Positions 34,590 to 47,122 of a stretch of 64,000 bases of DNA are shown here, in pieces (positions within the stretch are counted from its first letter, which is position 1; every line of letters begins with the position of its first letter). Position numbers and translations under genes: made by a program. The stretch is from Cryptomeria japonica (taxonomy: Eukaryota > Streptophyta > Pinopsida > Cupressales > Cupressaceae). Below the pieces are notes generated by a model. That model was not told where the DNA came from, did no database searches, and saw only the letters and a program-made list of their open reading frames with translations. The DNA is taken from assembly GCF_030272615.1 (NCBI RefSeq), contig NC_081408.1, positions 763,541,173 to 763,605,172 on the forward strand, written 5' to 3'.

Positions 34590-36380
34590 TAATCACTTCC
34601 TAATTGAGTCCTCTAGTTGATTGAAAAGTAACAAGACCAAAAAATTTGACCAAAGGTTCTTTTTGTTTCTCCTAATGGGAGGGTTTATTGTGTGTGTGAG
34701 GATCTGAGGGCATGACACCCATAGTAAAAGCATCCTTGAGCTCATATTCTCCATAGCCTTTGTTGTTGATCTTGATTTGGGTGAAGGCCAAATCAACAAT
34801 GGTTTCGGTTTTGGTGGATCATAACATTGTATTGAGATCCACATAGGATGGAGAAGAGCTAGCATTGGATCATCCAACTTTCATCCCTAAGCAGTGATGT
34901 GAATGGGAGACTAAGGCCTCAAGAGCATGAAGATACTCAAAAGGTTAGGAATTTTCGTCAATGGTGACTTTAGTGCCATTATGGGAGGATTTGATACACT
35001 AATGAAAGGTGGATGGAATGGCCTGCATGGCATGAATCCATGGGTGATTGAGTAGGATGTTGTAGGGAAGATCAAGATCAACATTTCATATTGCATGCTT
35101 TCACTTAAATGGGTAAGGAGATAATACCCTCTGAAATTATTTTTGTATTGTCTTATGATTTGATGGTGATCACTTGATTTTGAATGTATGTTGAAGTGTG
35201 CCCCACTTGTTTAACAAACTTTAATGTACACGAATTAAGGGTCAATCCATTATCCAACAAGAATAATTTCTCCTTATGATGATTAATGATGATTGTGATG
35301 CAAAGAGGAAGATTATCATCTAGTTCTATGGATGGAATGTTTGACGAAATGAAGGATAAATTGTATGTGTATGTCAGACGTCCCACAAGAGCTTGAAATT
35401 GTATAGAGCATCTTGCAATACTTTCACTAGGATCACCTGATGGATGTGTGATGTTTTAAGAAGGTCTAGGATGAAAAATTGTGCTAGGGTATTACCAAGT
35501 TATTCCAAGATGTTATATTTTACATTAGATGAGGAGGTATTAGATGGTACTAGAATAGATATACTCCCTCTTCTAGTAGCAACCACACACTAAGGATCTT
35601 GACCTTTGATTCTAATCATATCCAAATGGTCACCAACTTGAGTGATACGACTGATGATATTATTATAATCAAAAGGTATTTCTTTGTAGTTTATGTTATT
35701 GATGTGGTTGTTTTGGTTTTTGTTATAATTATTGTTTGACCTAGGATTCACGTTTGAAGTGTTATTAACTAAAGTGTTTTTGAGATGAATTTTGGTAGAT
35801 TTGTAGGTTCACATTAGGAGAATAGTTGTTAGGGGGGTCAACTATGATTACCCTCTTGTCCATGAGATCCTAGATATAATGTTCCAGCTTCATGCATTTG
35901 ATGTAGTATGTCCCTTGACACAATGGTAATCACAATACTCATTAGCTTTATACCTTGTAGGTTTTAGCTTTGATTCATCAAATGGTTGTGATTGAGGGAA
36001 GATTACCATGTATTCTTGCATGATTTTACTGGATATCACATCTAAAGGTTCTCCCAAGGGTGTGAAGTTACATTTTTTGGTTACCTTGGGTATTTTTTCT
36101 TGCTTTTCCTTGAGGTACCAAAATGCCATTTGTTCATTCATTCATTCATTGATAGGTTAGAGGAGGTGGAGGTTTAAGTATAGTGATGTCACAACTCAAA
36201 CATGTTTAATGTCAATGACTCTATCACTTGTGATGTTTTTGTTTTTGTTCCAATACCTTGATCTATCATTGTTTGGCTTATAACTGTTATCTTTATAAAT
36301 TTTGACCAAACCTTTAGCAATCAACCCTTTTTCAATTATAGTTCCTTTTCTCAATGATGAGCTGGAAGGTATTAACAAAT
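34590..36380 (-). pseudogene. Decayed gypsy gag and protease (minus strand)
   Basis: Minus-strand pieces in order: a gag end with EYCDYHCVKGHTTSN (35890-35930), the CDYHRVKGHTT-type zinc motif of non-chromovirus gypsy gags in which Arg is replaced by Cys; a short gag tail (DLMDKRVIIVDPPNN, about 35815-35865); a protease-like stretch with ELDDNLPLCITI and KLFLLDNGLTLNSCTLKF (35195-35330), where D-N-G replaces the usual D-G; and a weak further part down to 34590. Many stops and frameshifts. RT and integrase were not found. It lies left of the LTR at about 36850-37862, consistent with a single minus-strand element. Confidence 0.65.
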
Positions 36381-36849
36381 TGCATTTGGATATTGAATCC
36401 CATCACTTGAGTGAGATTCTGAATAAAAAACATGACTATTTGTTTTTCAAGGAGTTTGCATGGAAGACAAGTTGAAAGGGCTCATCATCATTATAGATTA
36501 TTAATAAAAATTTCCCCACCCTTTTGTTTAGTGTTGCATAGGTCAAGTAAAGTAAATTCATGTTTCATGTTTTATGAAAAATGAGCCACAATGTTTTCTA
36601 AAAAATTTGATAAGCTACTGTAAGGTGGTGGAAAATAGCGCTACACAAGAATAGCTAGGAAAATACCTACTTTGCATACCACTACATTCAAAAGGGAAGT
36701 AAACCCAATATACCCAACATTAGTTCTTTATATAAGAGGGTTGGGTGTTGATTAGATTTGGTTTTCCCTTTTGGGAGCTAAAGTGAAGTTGTATTTGAAT
36801 TAGGGTTAAATTGCAATACTATATCTAGGACAAACAATAATCAATTAAC

Positions 36850-37862
36850 ATATAAAGTAACTGTCTCACAATGAAATTGTTAGTGCATGATTAACATTCA
36901 ATAAACACAAAAACCATTCAAATGAGATATCAAGAAAGATTTGAACAAGAACATCATGAAAACAAGATAATACACAAATATACTCATGAAGCTCTCATTG
37001 CAAGTAGCTCTTCCTTGTCCTCCTCGCCTCCACGAACTTTGCTAGCTCCAAATCTTGACAAATGGAGAGTTGGAGAGTGAGATGGTGTGAATGTGGATTG
37101 CTTCTCCAAGTGCTCAACAAGATAAGTGGATTAATGGATTGGAATGATGGATAGATGAGGATTTGAATTAGATTTGAGAGAGGATTAGAAGAGGATGAGA
37201 GAAGAATGGAGCAGCATGAGGATGCATGAGAAGTGGATCCTCTTGTGAGGATAATAAGCTCCAATTTATAGATTGGAGAAAACCAATGAAGGGCCAAGAT
37301 TGATTTAATTATGAAGGGTTGAGATTGATTTTGGATAGAAGGCATGGATTAGGGGTACCTTGGGAAAATAAACAGGAATATAAAATTCCTTTGGAAAAGG
37401 GGGGAGAAATTTGAATTTCAAACTTGAGGAATTAAAAATTCCAAAATAAGGATGCATTGAGGGATTCAAAGAAATTTGAATTTCTTTGAGAGATTCAAAG
37501 TTGATGTGACATGAGTGGGAATTAAAAATTGGAGAATAATGATAATCATGATTATGAGAGATTCAAGGAGGATTAATTAGGATAAGTGGGATTAGGAAAA
37601 GGGATTTGTAGGAATCACATGACTAGGTTAATTAATTAAAATTAATTAACTGAGTGGGTTTAGAGGAAATAATTATTGAGAGGACTTTAGAGGAATAGGG
37701 GAATAATTAATTTATTTGATAAATTAATTATTGGACTATAGTGATAGGATTAATTAAATTAGATTTAATTGATTCTGAGAGATATAAGGATACCACAATT
37801 AAATTGATTAATTATGTTGATAGGCTTAAATTAATTAAATATTAATTTTAGGTGTCTATAGT
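36850..37862 (-). mobile_element. Gypsy-type LTR, paralogue of 9754-10719
   Basis: From about 37000 to the right edge (GGTGTCTATA at 37862) it is colinear with 9870-10719, sharing ccaatgaagggccaagattg, gaaatttgaatttc, gatgtgacatgagtgggaat and the AATTAATT tract. The minus-strand start would be TATAGACACC, a decayed TGTAGACACC. The left edge near 36850 is approximate. It is best read as the 5' LTR of the decayed gag/protease element to its left. Confidence 0.6.
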
Positions 37863-38049
37863 AACAACTTAGGAGAATGTTCACGATATCATGCTAAGCT
37901 ATAAACTTAGATCTGCGAGTGGAAAATAGATTAGAACCTATGACAGAAAGTTTGGGCAGAATTGTCGAGACCAAGGGTGGATCGTCCTAGTCTTCTGAAT
38001 ATCAAGGGTAGACAAACTTGATGTTTTCTAGATTAGGATGATGCAAAAA

Positions 38050-38890
38050 ATCTACTATCAGAAGATCATAATAAATTCTCAAGATTGAGGAGGGCAACCA
38101 TCTTGGTCATTCTCTTTTCATGCCTTCAAAATTTGAGTCCGATTGTCCTCATCTACTTTGCAAGATTCCTTGCTTGCAACTCCTAAGATATTTTTTTAGA
38201 CACAAAAAGAGAGAAATAGGGTTGTTTGTGGGGGGTTTTCCTTAGGTTAAATCCTAGTTTAGGAATTAACCTTGAAATTGAAATTATGATAATTGATATG
38301 GAATTGAAGTAGAAAGCTTTTCTTTTGAGGGAAGCTCTAGATCTGATCTGAAAATGCTTGAATTTAAACATGATACCTTGATGAAGCTTTCTTGAATCCT
38401 CACACAAGGGTTTAGAATGTCATATAGAATTTCTTCATATAATGTTAATCATGAATGCTTGAACTTGACTTGACTTGACTTCTCTTTCAATGCTTGATGA
38501 ATCTGTGATTTATTTCTCACTTAGGCTTCAATTGATTTTGTAATTGAGAGCTCCTTTATGCTATTATTCTCTAGTTACTAAATGAGGGGGGTGGGCTTCC
38601 TTTTATACCTATTCATGCATTAAATATTTGAATTTTCATAGAAGGTCAACCAACATGGAGCCAAATTTCTTACAACATGAAGTAATTTTTGTGAGGTCCT
38701 ATTTTGGGTCCTGATTGGGAGGATCAAGGCATCCGGGTCCTATTAATCAAGAATTAGAATTGGGCAGAGGCTAGATCAAGAGTTGAAAATGCAAAATTTA
38801 GGAGGGTGTGAGTAGAATCAAAGCAAGCAATGAGCAATAAAGGATAGAATGCCAAGGTGAGACCTAGGTGAGGATGAAATTGTATAGGGA
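38050..38890 (-). repeat. Left LTR-like copy (3' LTR, truncated)
   Basis: Aligns with 42500-43430 from the CACAAAAAGAG phrase (38199) through GCCAAGGTGAGACCTAGGTGAGGA (seen at 38851 onward). It is cut at about 38890 by the junction to gag. It lacks the 34-bp repeat array of the right copy. Confidence 0.65.
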
Positions 38891-40240
38891 TATAATTTAT
38901 GATACTACAAGTACTAAAAGAACCATAGGAGAGATTAAGAAACCATTTTAGTTCTTGTAACCCTAGACTCTTAGGGAATAACCTCAAAAGGTACTTGTCA
39001 CTATAAGCCACTTCTTGGAAATCCATGTAAAACTCTTTGATTTGATTTGATTTGTCTAATCTCTCTTTCCTTTATATTTATCAAATTTTGGTGTCTTGAA
39101 ATGCTTAGGAAAAGGGACTTCTATTATATATTTATCAAATGCATATGGACAAAGTTCCTAAAATTTGAATGATTTCTTGTTGGTACTCTCTTGTAATTCG
39201 TTAAGGGTGTTCTCCATGTCCTCTCACTCTTGGTTGACAAGTGTTTGTTGTGCTACTAGACCTATCACATTAGAGATTGGCGATGGTACATATGCATTGT
39301 ATTGAGGCTATTGCTATGTGGGTTTCTAGTATGTAAGTTGCTCATATGTAGGTTCTTGTGGATGGAGGTAAGTGTGTTTCTATAGTTGAGATTGTTGATA
39401 GGAAGCGTATTTATGAGGAAGACCTATATACAAAGGGTATGGTGGAGGCAGATCATTAGCATTAGGTTTTGGAATGCCTATGTAGATATGATGATGGGGA
39501 GGATTTTGATTGTGAGGAGGATTATGTGGTAGAATACATAGGGTGGAGCGGTGTATGTATGATTAGTAGTTGTGCCACCATGTAAGATGTATATGTAGAT
39601 GTTTTGAGCAACATATGCAGATGGTGGGAGGCCCAAATAGTTGGCATGCAAAGGTGCAAAAGTGGAATGTAAACATATTGGTTGAATGGTGGAGTAAAAG
39701 TGGTGGATTGTGGCAAACCATATGAATTAGATTGAGTGATATACGTAGGTTGAGGAATGTAAATGGATTATATAACATAAGTCGCTCATGAAAAATGGTG
39801 CAGATTGTAGCATGTAAGTGCTTTGTGGAAGTGAAAATGATTGTGTGATGAAAATGGTAGGTTGATGTCAAATGAGAGCAATGGTGTACGAGGATGGGCT
39901 AGATGTAGGCATGCAATATGAAGTTGGCTACATGAAAATATGGATGAATGATATAAAGTAGATTGAGTAGGTTGTTGTGACATGGCATATGAGGTGGATT
40001 GGGTGGATTGTAGTGCCTCTATAGTAAGGGCTATGCAAGATTATGTGGTAACAATTTAGGATTGAATTGGGTGATGGTATGAACCATGGTTTGAGGAATA
40101 TGGTTGGGAAATTTGTGGAATAGATGTATGAATTTGAGTAGAGGATTGACCAGAGTTAAGAATATGGTGCATTTGGACAGGGGTTGTAGTATTTTCCTCA
40201 ATATATTATTACCAAGCTCCAATAATGTGTAGTAGGATGT
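38890..40240 (-). pseudogene. gag: Gypsy gag, decayed, truncated at its 3' end
   Basis: Minus-strand reading begins near 40220 with a Gln/Pro/Tyr/His-rich N-terminal part (MSQQPTQSTLYHSS from 39983, NANDLPPPYPLY near 39450). It then reads VAQQTLVNQE near 39240 and the conserved capsid entry PFPKHFKTPKFDKYKGK (about 39065-39115), followed by FQEVAYSDKYLLRLFPKSL (38960-39020) and KWF. That is the common Tat-like plant gypsy gag capsid. After about 38890 the frame enters LTR sequence. Several frameshifts and stops are present. Confidence 0.7.
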
Positions 40241-40924
40241 CTATGTATAATCAAGTGGTGCAAGGGATCCTTGTTGAGGTACAATTTGTTTAGTTTTGAA
40301 TCCAGGTGGTAATTATCTCTCTTTCATGAGTTATGATGTTAGGACTATCTCACAAGAATTGTCTATAATACGTTTTAAATGGGCATGTAACATTGGATGA
40401 ATTATTATGATGGTGAATGTGACTCTAAATTCAAGGATTGTTTGATAATTTTGTATTTTTTATTAGTGGATGAAGATCTATTTGACACTCGAATGTGAGT
40501 TGAAAAACCTAGTTGAAGTGGATGTCACTTGAGACAAACAATGCTCTAAAAAAATATCATTGTTGATGCAAGTCAAACCTCTAGATCAAAACGATTCAGC
40601 TAGAACGATGAATTGACTAACTCAAAACAAGTTGGGCCTATGAGAAAGTAATTGGATGGGGGTTGTTTAAGATGTAGGTTTATGCAACTCTGTGATATGA
40701 GGTCAAATGTTTGTGGGGATTTTTTTGACGATGTTATTGATGAGATTGATATAATCCTTGGCTAAAGAGTGTAAGTTTATGATGGAGTGTGGATGAGTGA
40801 TCAAATGAAAATGGATGTAATTTGATGCGGGATGGGAAATTTTTTTTGTTTGCACAAGAAAGCTTAGATTTTACGTGGTAACTTGGGGTTAAGTGGGTTC
40901 AATCTCTGGATTCTGTATGGGTGA

Positions 40925-41560
40925 CAAGCTTGCCAAAAGATAGAGAAAATCCACCAAAACCTAGTTAATTTTGTTTGATGTTTATGTTGATGAACCCGCC
41001 AAAATATAGTGCATAGCCACCAAAAGATAGTACGTACTTTATAAAATGTTTAGGACTCAAACCCACTAGGTTGGACAATATATGTGATGAACCTACCAAA
41101 TGATAGTATAGACCCACTCTATAATGAAGACTTTGTTTAAATGAACTCGCTAGATGATAGGGCTATTCTATTAAAATGTGACAACTTATGGTTTGAACAA
41201 GCCCACTAAAAGATAGGGTAGATCCAAAGTTTTACACATGATGATGTTTTTGTACAGACTTGGATATGTCACTGTGATCCAGCTAAAATACATCATTGAC
41301 TCGCCAAAATATGAGGTTTGAAAGTTGAGATCAGACTCACTAAAAGATAAAGTAGGACTACTAAATGATGATTAACCTCAATATGGATGGTCTCACCAAA
41401 ATATAAAGCGAACCCGTCAATATATTTGACTAGCAGGAAAAGAAATCCTACCAGTTTATTTGATTGGTAGGGAGAGTGATCATACCAAATGTTCTAGCAA
41501 ACCCACTAAAAATATGACAAGCCTATCAGAACATAGAGTGATTTTGCTAAACCAATTTTT
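40925..41560. repeat. Diverged array of a CCxCCAAAAGATAG word
   Basis: At least ten variants of one 14-16 base word lie in 640 bases: gccaaaagatag 40932, ccaccaaaacctag 40950, cccgccaaaatatag 40995, gccaccaaaagatag 41016, acctaccaaatgatag 41091, actcgctagatgatag 41145, gcccactaaaagatag 41201, ctcgccaaaatatgag 41300, actcactaaaagataaag 41335, tctcaccaaaatataaag 41391, and cccactaaaaatatgac near 41510. Spacing varies from about 20 to 100. The region is the leader between LTR and gag of the surrounding element. Confidence 0.7.
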
Positions 41561-42499
41561 GGAGTGACAAGATTAACTAACTGATAGTCTGGTAAAATAT
41601 GACTAAAATAAATAAGCATGAAAAATAGTAGGTTAAACACATACTAAGTAGATACATACTAGTTTAAACAAGAATACAAACCTAAAATGCTCACATGCCT
41701 AATCTAGACAAGTAGAAATTCCTACTAATGTGGGCCCATAGCTCAAGCATTATTACCTAATAGGATTGATACCTAGAACTCCATGCCTACAAAATATTTC
41801 CCTTTAATCTTTCTCAAAGAAGCTAGATAAGCCCTACCCAAGATTTCTATCATAACCCTAAGAGGATACATCATGAGTAACTTCAAGGTACAATATGCAT
41901 CCCCTATGTCATAGGAAGCAATACGTTCAAAGTCTTCTAGCTAGGCTTATGTAAGAAATTTAGTGGTCTCGTCTAAATACCAAGAGGGTATGTGAGGCAT
42001 GTCTATGAACACCACTCCATCACAAGCATGGGTCAAGAATGTCAATCAAGCCATTTGGACCAACCTTGCACCCCTATCTTGGTGTCATCCAAGATTCGAG
42101 ATTTTGCTAAATATAGCAAGAGATGGATTGGGATACAACATTCACTCTCACTCTCTTACAGCTATAAATTCTTGAAAATTTCCTAAGCTCCTTTTTGCTT
42201 CTGGTCATCCTATCAATTAGGGTTGTTCAATTTTTTCTCTAAGTGTCAAGTTCATCACTTCACCACTTTTATGCCTTTGTGTTAGGTTGTATTTTCTAAT
42301 AGACCTACATCATCCAATGATTACTTACCTTAAAAATAATTTATGTCCATTATCACATTGTGGTTATCAGCCCCCCTCTTCGCACATTAGGTATTTGTTC
42401 TATAGTTGACCACTTTAATTTTGCCTAGTTCATATCTTTATATCCCATTGAGCCATAAAATAAGATCTAGGAAAAAGTATGTTTAGAATATATTCCTAG

Positions 42500-43430
42500 A
42501 AGTTTGGCCTATTTTTTTTGGGGACCAAGAGTATAGATCCAACCTGGTCCTCTGAATTTCACTTCATCGAAAGTTGAATCTATTTGTCCTCGTCGACTCT
42601 ATTGAAATTCCTAAGTACAACTCTTGTACATGTTCCCTGCATACAAAAAGAGAGGAAATAGGTTGTGGATAGGGGTTTTCCTTAGGTCAAACCTAGATTT
42701 TGGAATTAACCTTGAAATTGAAATGATAAATGTAATAGAAAATTGTAACTAGATGCTTTCCTTTTGAGGGAAAGGCTGGATTTGAAATGAAATGCTTATT
42801 ATTGAAATGTATACCTTGATGAATTTTTGTTTGGATCTTCATGCAAGGGTTTAAGATGTCTTCATAAAAATATAATCATGGATGCCATCTTGAATGCTTG
42901 AACTTTACTTCACTTCTTCTCCAATGCTTGATTGATTTATCACTTCAATTTGCTTGAATGGAATTAAGATCTTGATTGGAGTTAGAAGATTAGGTTTTAA
43001 ATGAGAGGGTTATACCTCATTTTATACTTGAATACCCAAAAATTAATTAAATTTTCAAATTTGGCTAACATAGGATTAGAGATCCCACTCATTTGAGATG
43101 ATCATTGTAAGGAATATATTTGGGTCCTGATTAAGAGGACCAAGGTGTTGGGCACCATGGTCCTGAACTAGGACCAAGGTGTTGGGCGCCATGGTCTTGA
43201 GCTAGGACCAGGGCGTTGGGTGCCATGGTTGTGAGCTAGGACCTGGGCACCCAATGCCCTAGTCCTGAGAATCAAGACTCAATCTTGAAGAGGAGAATGG
43301 AAAGGTTATGAAAGTGTGAGTTTATGGGGTGGTGTGAGCATAATCAAAATAGTTATTAGGCATTGTAAGACGAAGCACCAAGGTGAGGTATAGGTGAGAA
43401 CAAAATTCTATGCAAGTACAATTTGCATTG
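42500..43430 (-). repeat. Right LTR-like copy (5' LTR)
   Basis: Homologous to 38050-38890. It contains a four-unit 34-bp tandem repeat at 43137-43270. Its outer edge beyond 43430 was not fixed. Confidence 0.6.
43137..43270. repeat. 34-bp tandem repeat, four units
   Basis: Units begin with GGACC at 43137, 43171, 43205 and 43239, exactly 34 bases apart. Each contains a GGGCACCATGGTC-like core; the last is the most diverged. The sister LTR copy has a single remnant near 38710-38735 (GGATCAAGGCATCCGGGTCCT), so the array expanded in this copy. Confidence 0.85.
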
Positions 43431-43450
43431 CATTCATTTAATCATATAAA

Positions 43451-45202
43451 GTCATGGATAAACTCATCCATTTCAACTCTCACTTATCTTAATGGATAAA
43501 ATTGATAGTGCAAATCCTACTCAACCTAGCGAAAGCCACTACCTCCCATAAGAAAAGGCTAAATACTTGAACTATTTCCCAACTACCTAAGACTCTTAAG
43601 ACTCATTCCACCTTGGACTAGCAAAAGCCAAACCCTCCCATAAGAAAAGGCTAAATACTTGAACTATTGCCTAGATGAGGCAACCAAACCAAGATGCCTA
43701 ATCTAAGAAAAAAGTGATGGGTCTCCATTTGCAACGGGGTGATGTGTGAAAAAGTCACAACATCTAGCAACACCTCATATAAATATTCCTAAACATTTCA
43801 AAGATAAAGACTCAATCCACACTTATAATCTCTGGAGAATTCAACCCAACCTATCAAGTAACTAGGAAACATACTCAAAAGGGAAGAAGAATAAAAAACT
43901 GGATTAAGGCACTTAGCCTTTGATTACACATGTGTGTGCAAGTGTATTCATTCCAACTCATAAGAACATTGTACTCCTTAGACTCCATCATGGCAAGCTA
44001 GCTATAGAGTAGTCTTAACTTCAAAAGCATCTTGGATAGAGCCTCGCTGCTAGCGAGCATCCATAGCCCTGATGAGGTTATCATTTTAATCTCATGAAGG
44101 TTGCTCTACTTTCAATAAATTTTCTTTTAATATTTGTAGAGATGTGTGCACTCCCAAAGCCAATATTTTGATATTTCATTTTCATTTCATTTTCTTTCTT
44201 TCTTCTTGATTTTTCTTTCTTTTCTTTTGATATTGCTTTCCTTTTCACATATTTTCTATAATTTGGCTTGTAAGCGATGAAGCTCACATGGGTTTGAAAA
44301 ATTAAAAAAGACAAACACTAAAAAGAAAACATAAAAAAAATGGTAAATCATACTAGGTGGGAATGCCATATCCCACCTTAAACAAATTAGTTAAATAATG
44401 TAAAATTATTATTTATATCATTTATCTTTGTGCTCTACATTTTTATTCACTCAAAATTAGACATTTATAATACATAGTTCTTCAATGTATTTGCTAACAG
44501 TTTTGATTGACCATAATAAAATAAAATAATTTGATCAATTGGTTTCTTATGGAAGAGTAATGGAGGAGTGGATCGGTCATGCATATACCCAAGATATGTA
44601 AGTTATTGATATAATTTATTATTTTTTGTGAAAATATTTATAGGGTTAAAAATAATATATTTAACATAGAGCGTGTTATGCATGGTGACGAGTCTACAAG
44701 TCAATTATTCATGGAAATCATCAAAAAAATGCATCATATTGGTACAATGAACTTGTTGGAGTTGGGCTTCAGTAGATCCAAAAGGATATCATACTTTTTA
44801 GTGCACAAAATTAAAATTTTACCATTAAATTCCTAGATTACATGTCCATGATATTCAAAGGAAAAAAGAATAATCTTGATAGTACTTGTGAAGACTTTTC
44901 TTCTTTCATTTCTTCTATTCCATGTTCCTTCTATGATGACAAAAAATAAAAAATTGGACATAGTTGAAGTGATAAGTTCGTTCCAAAGGGTGGTTAGAGA
45001 AAATATTGGATAATTTCAAATTTTGAGGAAGGATAATATGGATCAGTCAATTGGCATTTCTTGGCACATTAAAAATTGTAGAGATGGGAGAAGATTAGGT
45101 TGACAAAATAGTGAATTAATACATAGACGTTTAAGTTATTTGCATAAGTATTGTGATGTTTCCTATTGGCATTTGCATGAAGATTGCATTAATGATATGT
45201 TA
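43451..45202. other. No gene; contains a ~92-bp tandem duplication
   Basis: CCTCCCATAAGAAAAGGCT and the following aaatacttgaactatt occur at 43542 and 43634, 92 bases apart, each preceded by ctagcgaaagcc or ctagcaaaagcc. The rest is AT-rich without recognisable coding content. 44150-44240 is T/C-rich. Confidence 0.5.
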
Positions 45203-46560
45203 TGTTATCATTGATGTCAATTAATCGGTAATGATATTGTTGTAATATTGTTTTGTAACCAGTAGGGTGAACAAGTGAAGGAAACTGTAACCGGTAGGAA
45301 GAATTTGTGAGTTGAATCGGTAACCGATAAACCCTACTTGTTGTTTTTGATAAACCCTAACCGATTAATTTTGGTGAATTAATTATATTGGTTTATGATC
45401 TAATGATGAGCGGCAATGATTATGACACGTATGATTATTGTATAAAGACAATTTGAAGAGATTTTGGCAAACTATTGTAACGGTTTTTTTGTCTAGGGAA
45501 TGAGAACATGTATTGCATATAATGCAAAGTGAATGATGAGTTACTAAGTTCGATGAAGCAGTGATGAAGGAGCGATTGAGGTTTTCTTGATTGATGTGCA
45601 AACATTTCTATGTAATCCAACGGTCATACTTGAACCGACTTGTTTGTAATATCTATGAGAATTAGGTTTTTGTTTTGTTATTGACCTAATTGATTTGTTT
45701 ATAAGGTCGATAAAGTTGTTTAGTTTAAGAGTTGGAAAAGAGTTGGAAAAGATCAGTTGAATGTGTGGTTGCCGAACCAGATGATGTATCTGTTGTTTGA
45801 GTAAAGGCAGATAGGAGCATGAAATGGATCTGATCAAGCAAGTGTAGTGCTATTCAGACAGATCAACAAACTCTTGTTGTTTTTTAACAATTACAGCAGA
45901 ATTGACATCCCCTAACCGGGTAAGCTCTAACAAGCTTGGTGCTATTCAAATCCTCTAACAAGGTGATCCATTAGCTTGGATTTTCAAATCCTCTACCAAG
46001 GTTACTCCTTACAGGGTATTGCTTCTAACAAGGCATTGTAGTCAATCCCTTAACCGGGTGATTCCTAACAGGATCAGTTCTTAACATGACTTTTGTAAAG
46101 CTTTAACAGGCTAGGCTCCTAACAAGGCAAACTTCAAAAGAGTTCAAATAGTTATCTTGTGAGTCTCATGTCACCGTGGTTTTTACCCATTTGGGTTTTC
46201 ACATCAAAAATATTTGTGTCAAGTGGTGAATGTTTTTGTGGTTATGTTTCTTATGGTTGATTTACTTAACTACTTAACTACTTTGATAAGTTATGATAAC
46301 CGGAAGCATTGAGAAATGAAGTCTGATGACATATGAAAAAGCATTTGGATGTTTTATGAGTTAGAAGTTGTTTATTGTTAATTTGTTGTAACAGTCAACC
46401 GGTTTATCTTATGATTTTTTATCTTGATAGTGGTATTACATTGATAGTTCTAAGTTTACTTTAAGAGATTGATTTTGAGATTGGTGAAGTTTGTATCAGT
46501 TTTTCTATCTACTGATTCACGCCCCCCCGCAGTAGTTGACCAGATAGTTATTCTTTCACC
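45203..46560 (+). mobile_element. Copia-like LTR, plus orientation
   Basis: The start TGTTATCATTGATGTCAAT resembles the start of the LTR at 50247-51216. The middle has a run of AACAGG/AACAAGG phrases (45900-46140). At 46165-46205 the block TCACCGTGGTTTTTACCCATTTGGGTTTTCAC matches the shared LTR block (read in two parts: TCACCGTGGTTTTT and CCCATTTGGGTTTT). The end has TGATTCACGCCCCCCC near 46514-46529. The left edge and the right edge (about 46560) are approximate, and no matching TSD was found. No internal domain flanks it, so it is probably solo. Confidence 0.55.
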
Positions 46561-47122
46561 ATATCATCATTTCCAAAGGTTACACATGTTTAGATATTGA
46601 TTGATATGTTCATGATATTACAAGGTACCAAAACTATTGTTATGAAAACCTCGCCAATCAATATTTCCAAATAGCTATTTCTAAATAAAACTTTGTAAGG
46701 AAATATAAATATTTTCTTACATATAAGAAATATAATATATTTGATATTTATACATTTTAGTAACAATTTGACATAAACCACACATAACAAGAAAGAACAA
46801 ATAATGACTATATAGAAGAGAGATATTGATAAACCTTGAGAAAAACATTTTTGAAAGAATCTAACATCAAAACTGTAAAAACTAATGTATTTCTATCTCA
46901 TCAAAATCATTACAATATAAAATCAGGCTTTAAGTCTTAATAAGGAGATTGGCATTTTCAATCTAAAGAGAAAATAATACAAGATATGACCTTATTCTTA
47001 AGTTGTGAAAAAACATTGTTGCTACCCTTATAAGATTAATCCAAAAATGAATGAGAGGCTCCACGCATCTTGCTCATTATTCCTAAATATCTTCTCATTA
47101 AATAAAACAATCATTTTAAAAC
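46561..47122. other. No gene seen
   Basis: AT-rich spacer between the LTR and the P450 pseudogene. Nothing recognisable. Confidence 0.4.

Larger units (their letters stand above)
38000..43450 (-). mobile_element. Internally deleted minus-strand gypsy-type element
   Basis: Two related LTR-like copies (about 38050-38890 and 42500-43430) lie in the same orientation and enclose a leader full of short repeats and a gag. They share phrases such as gggttttccttaggt, ggaattaaccttgaaattgaaat and ttgagggaa. On the minus strand the gag runs straight into the left LTR copy at about 38890, so the rest of gag, all of pol and part of that LTR have been deleted. No TSD was identified. Confidence 0.65.

Noticed and set aside
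36995-37345. 116-codon minus-strand frame
   Set aside because: It lies inside the LTR and matches non-coding LTR sequence at 9.9-10.2 kb.
36850-37862. Pairing of this LTR with an LTR at 33.9-34.5 kb as one element
   Set aside because: The right edge at about 34517 (TGTAGAAACTC on the minus strand) differs from TATAGACACC beyond the first bases, and no TSD pair was found.
43137-43270. CRISPR-like array
   Set aside because: The units are contiguous 34-bp tandem copies without unique spacers.
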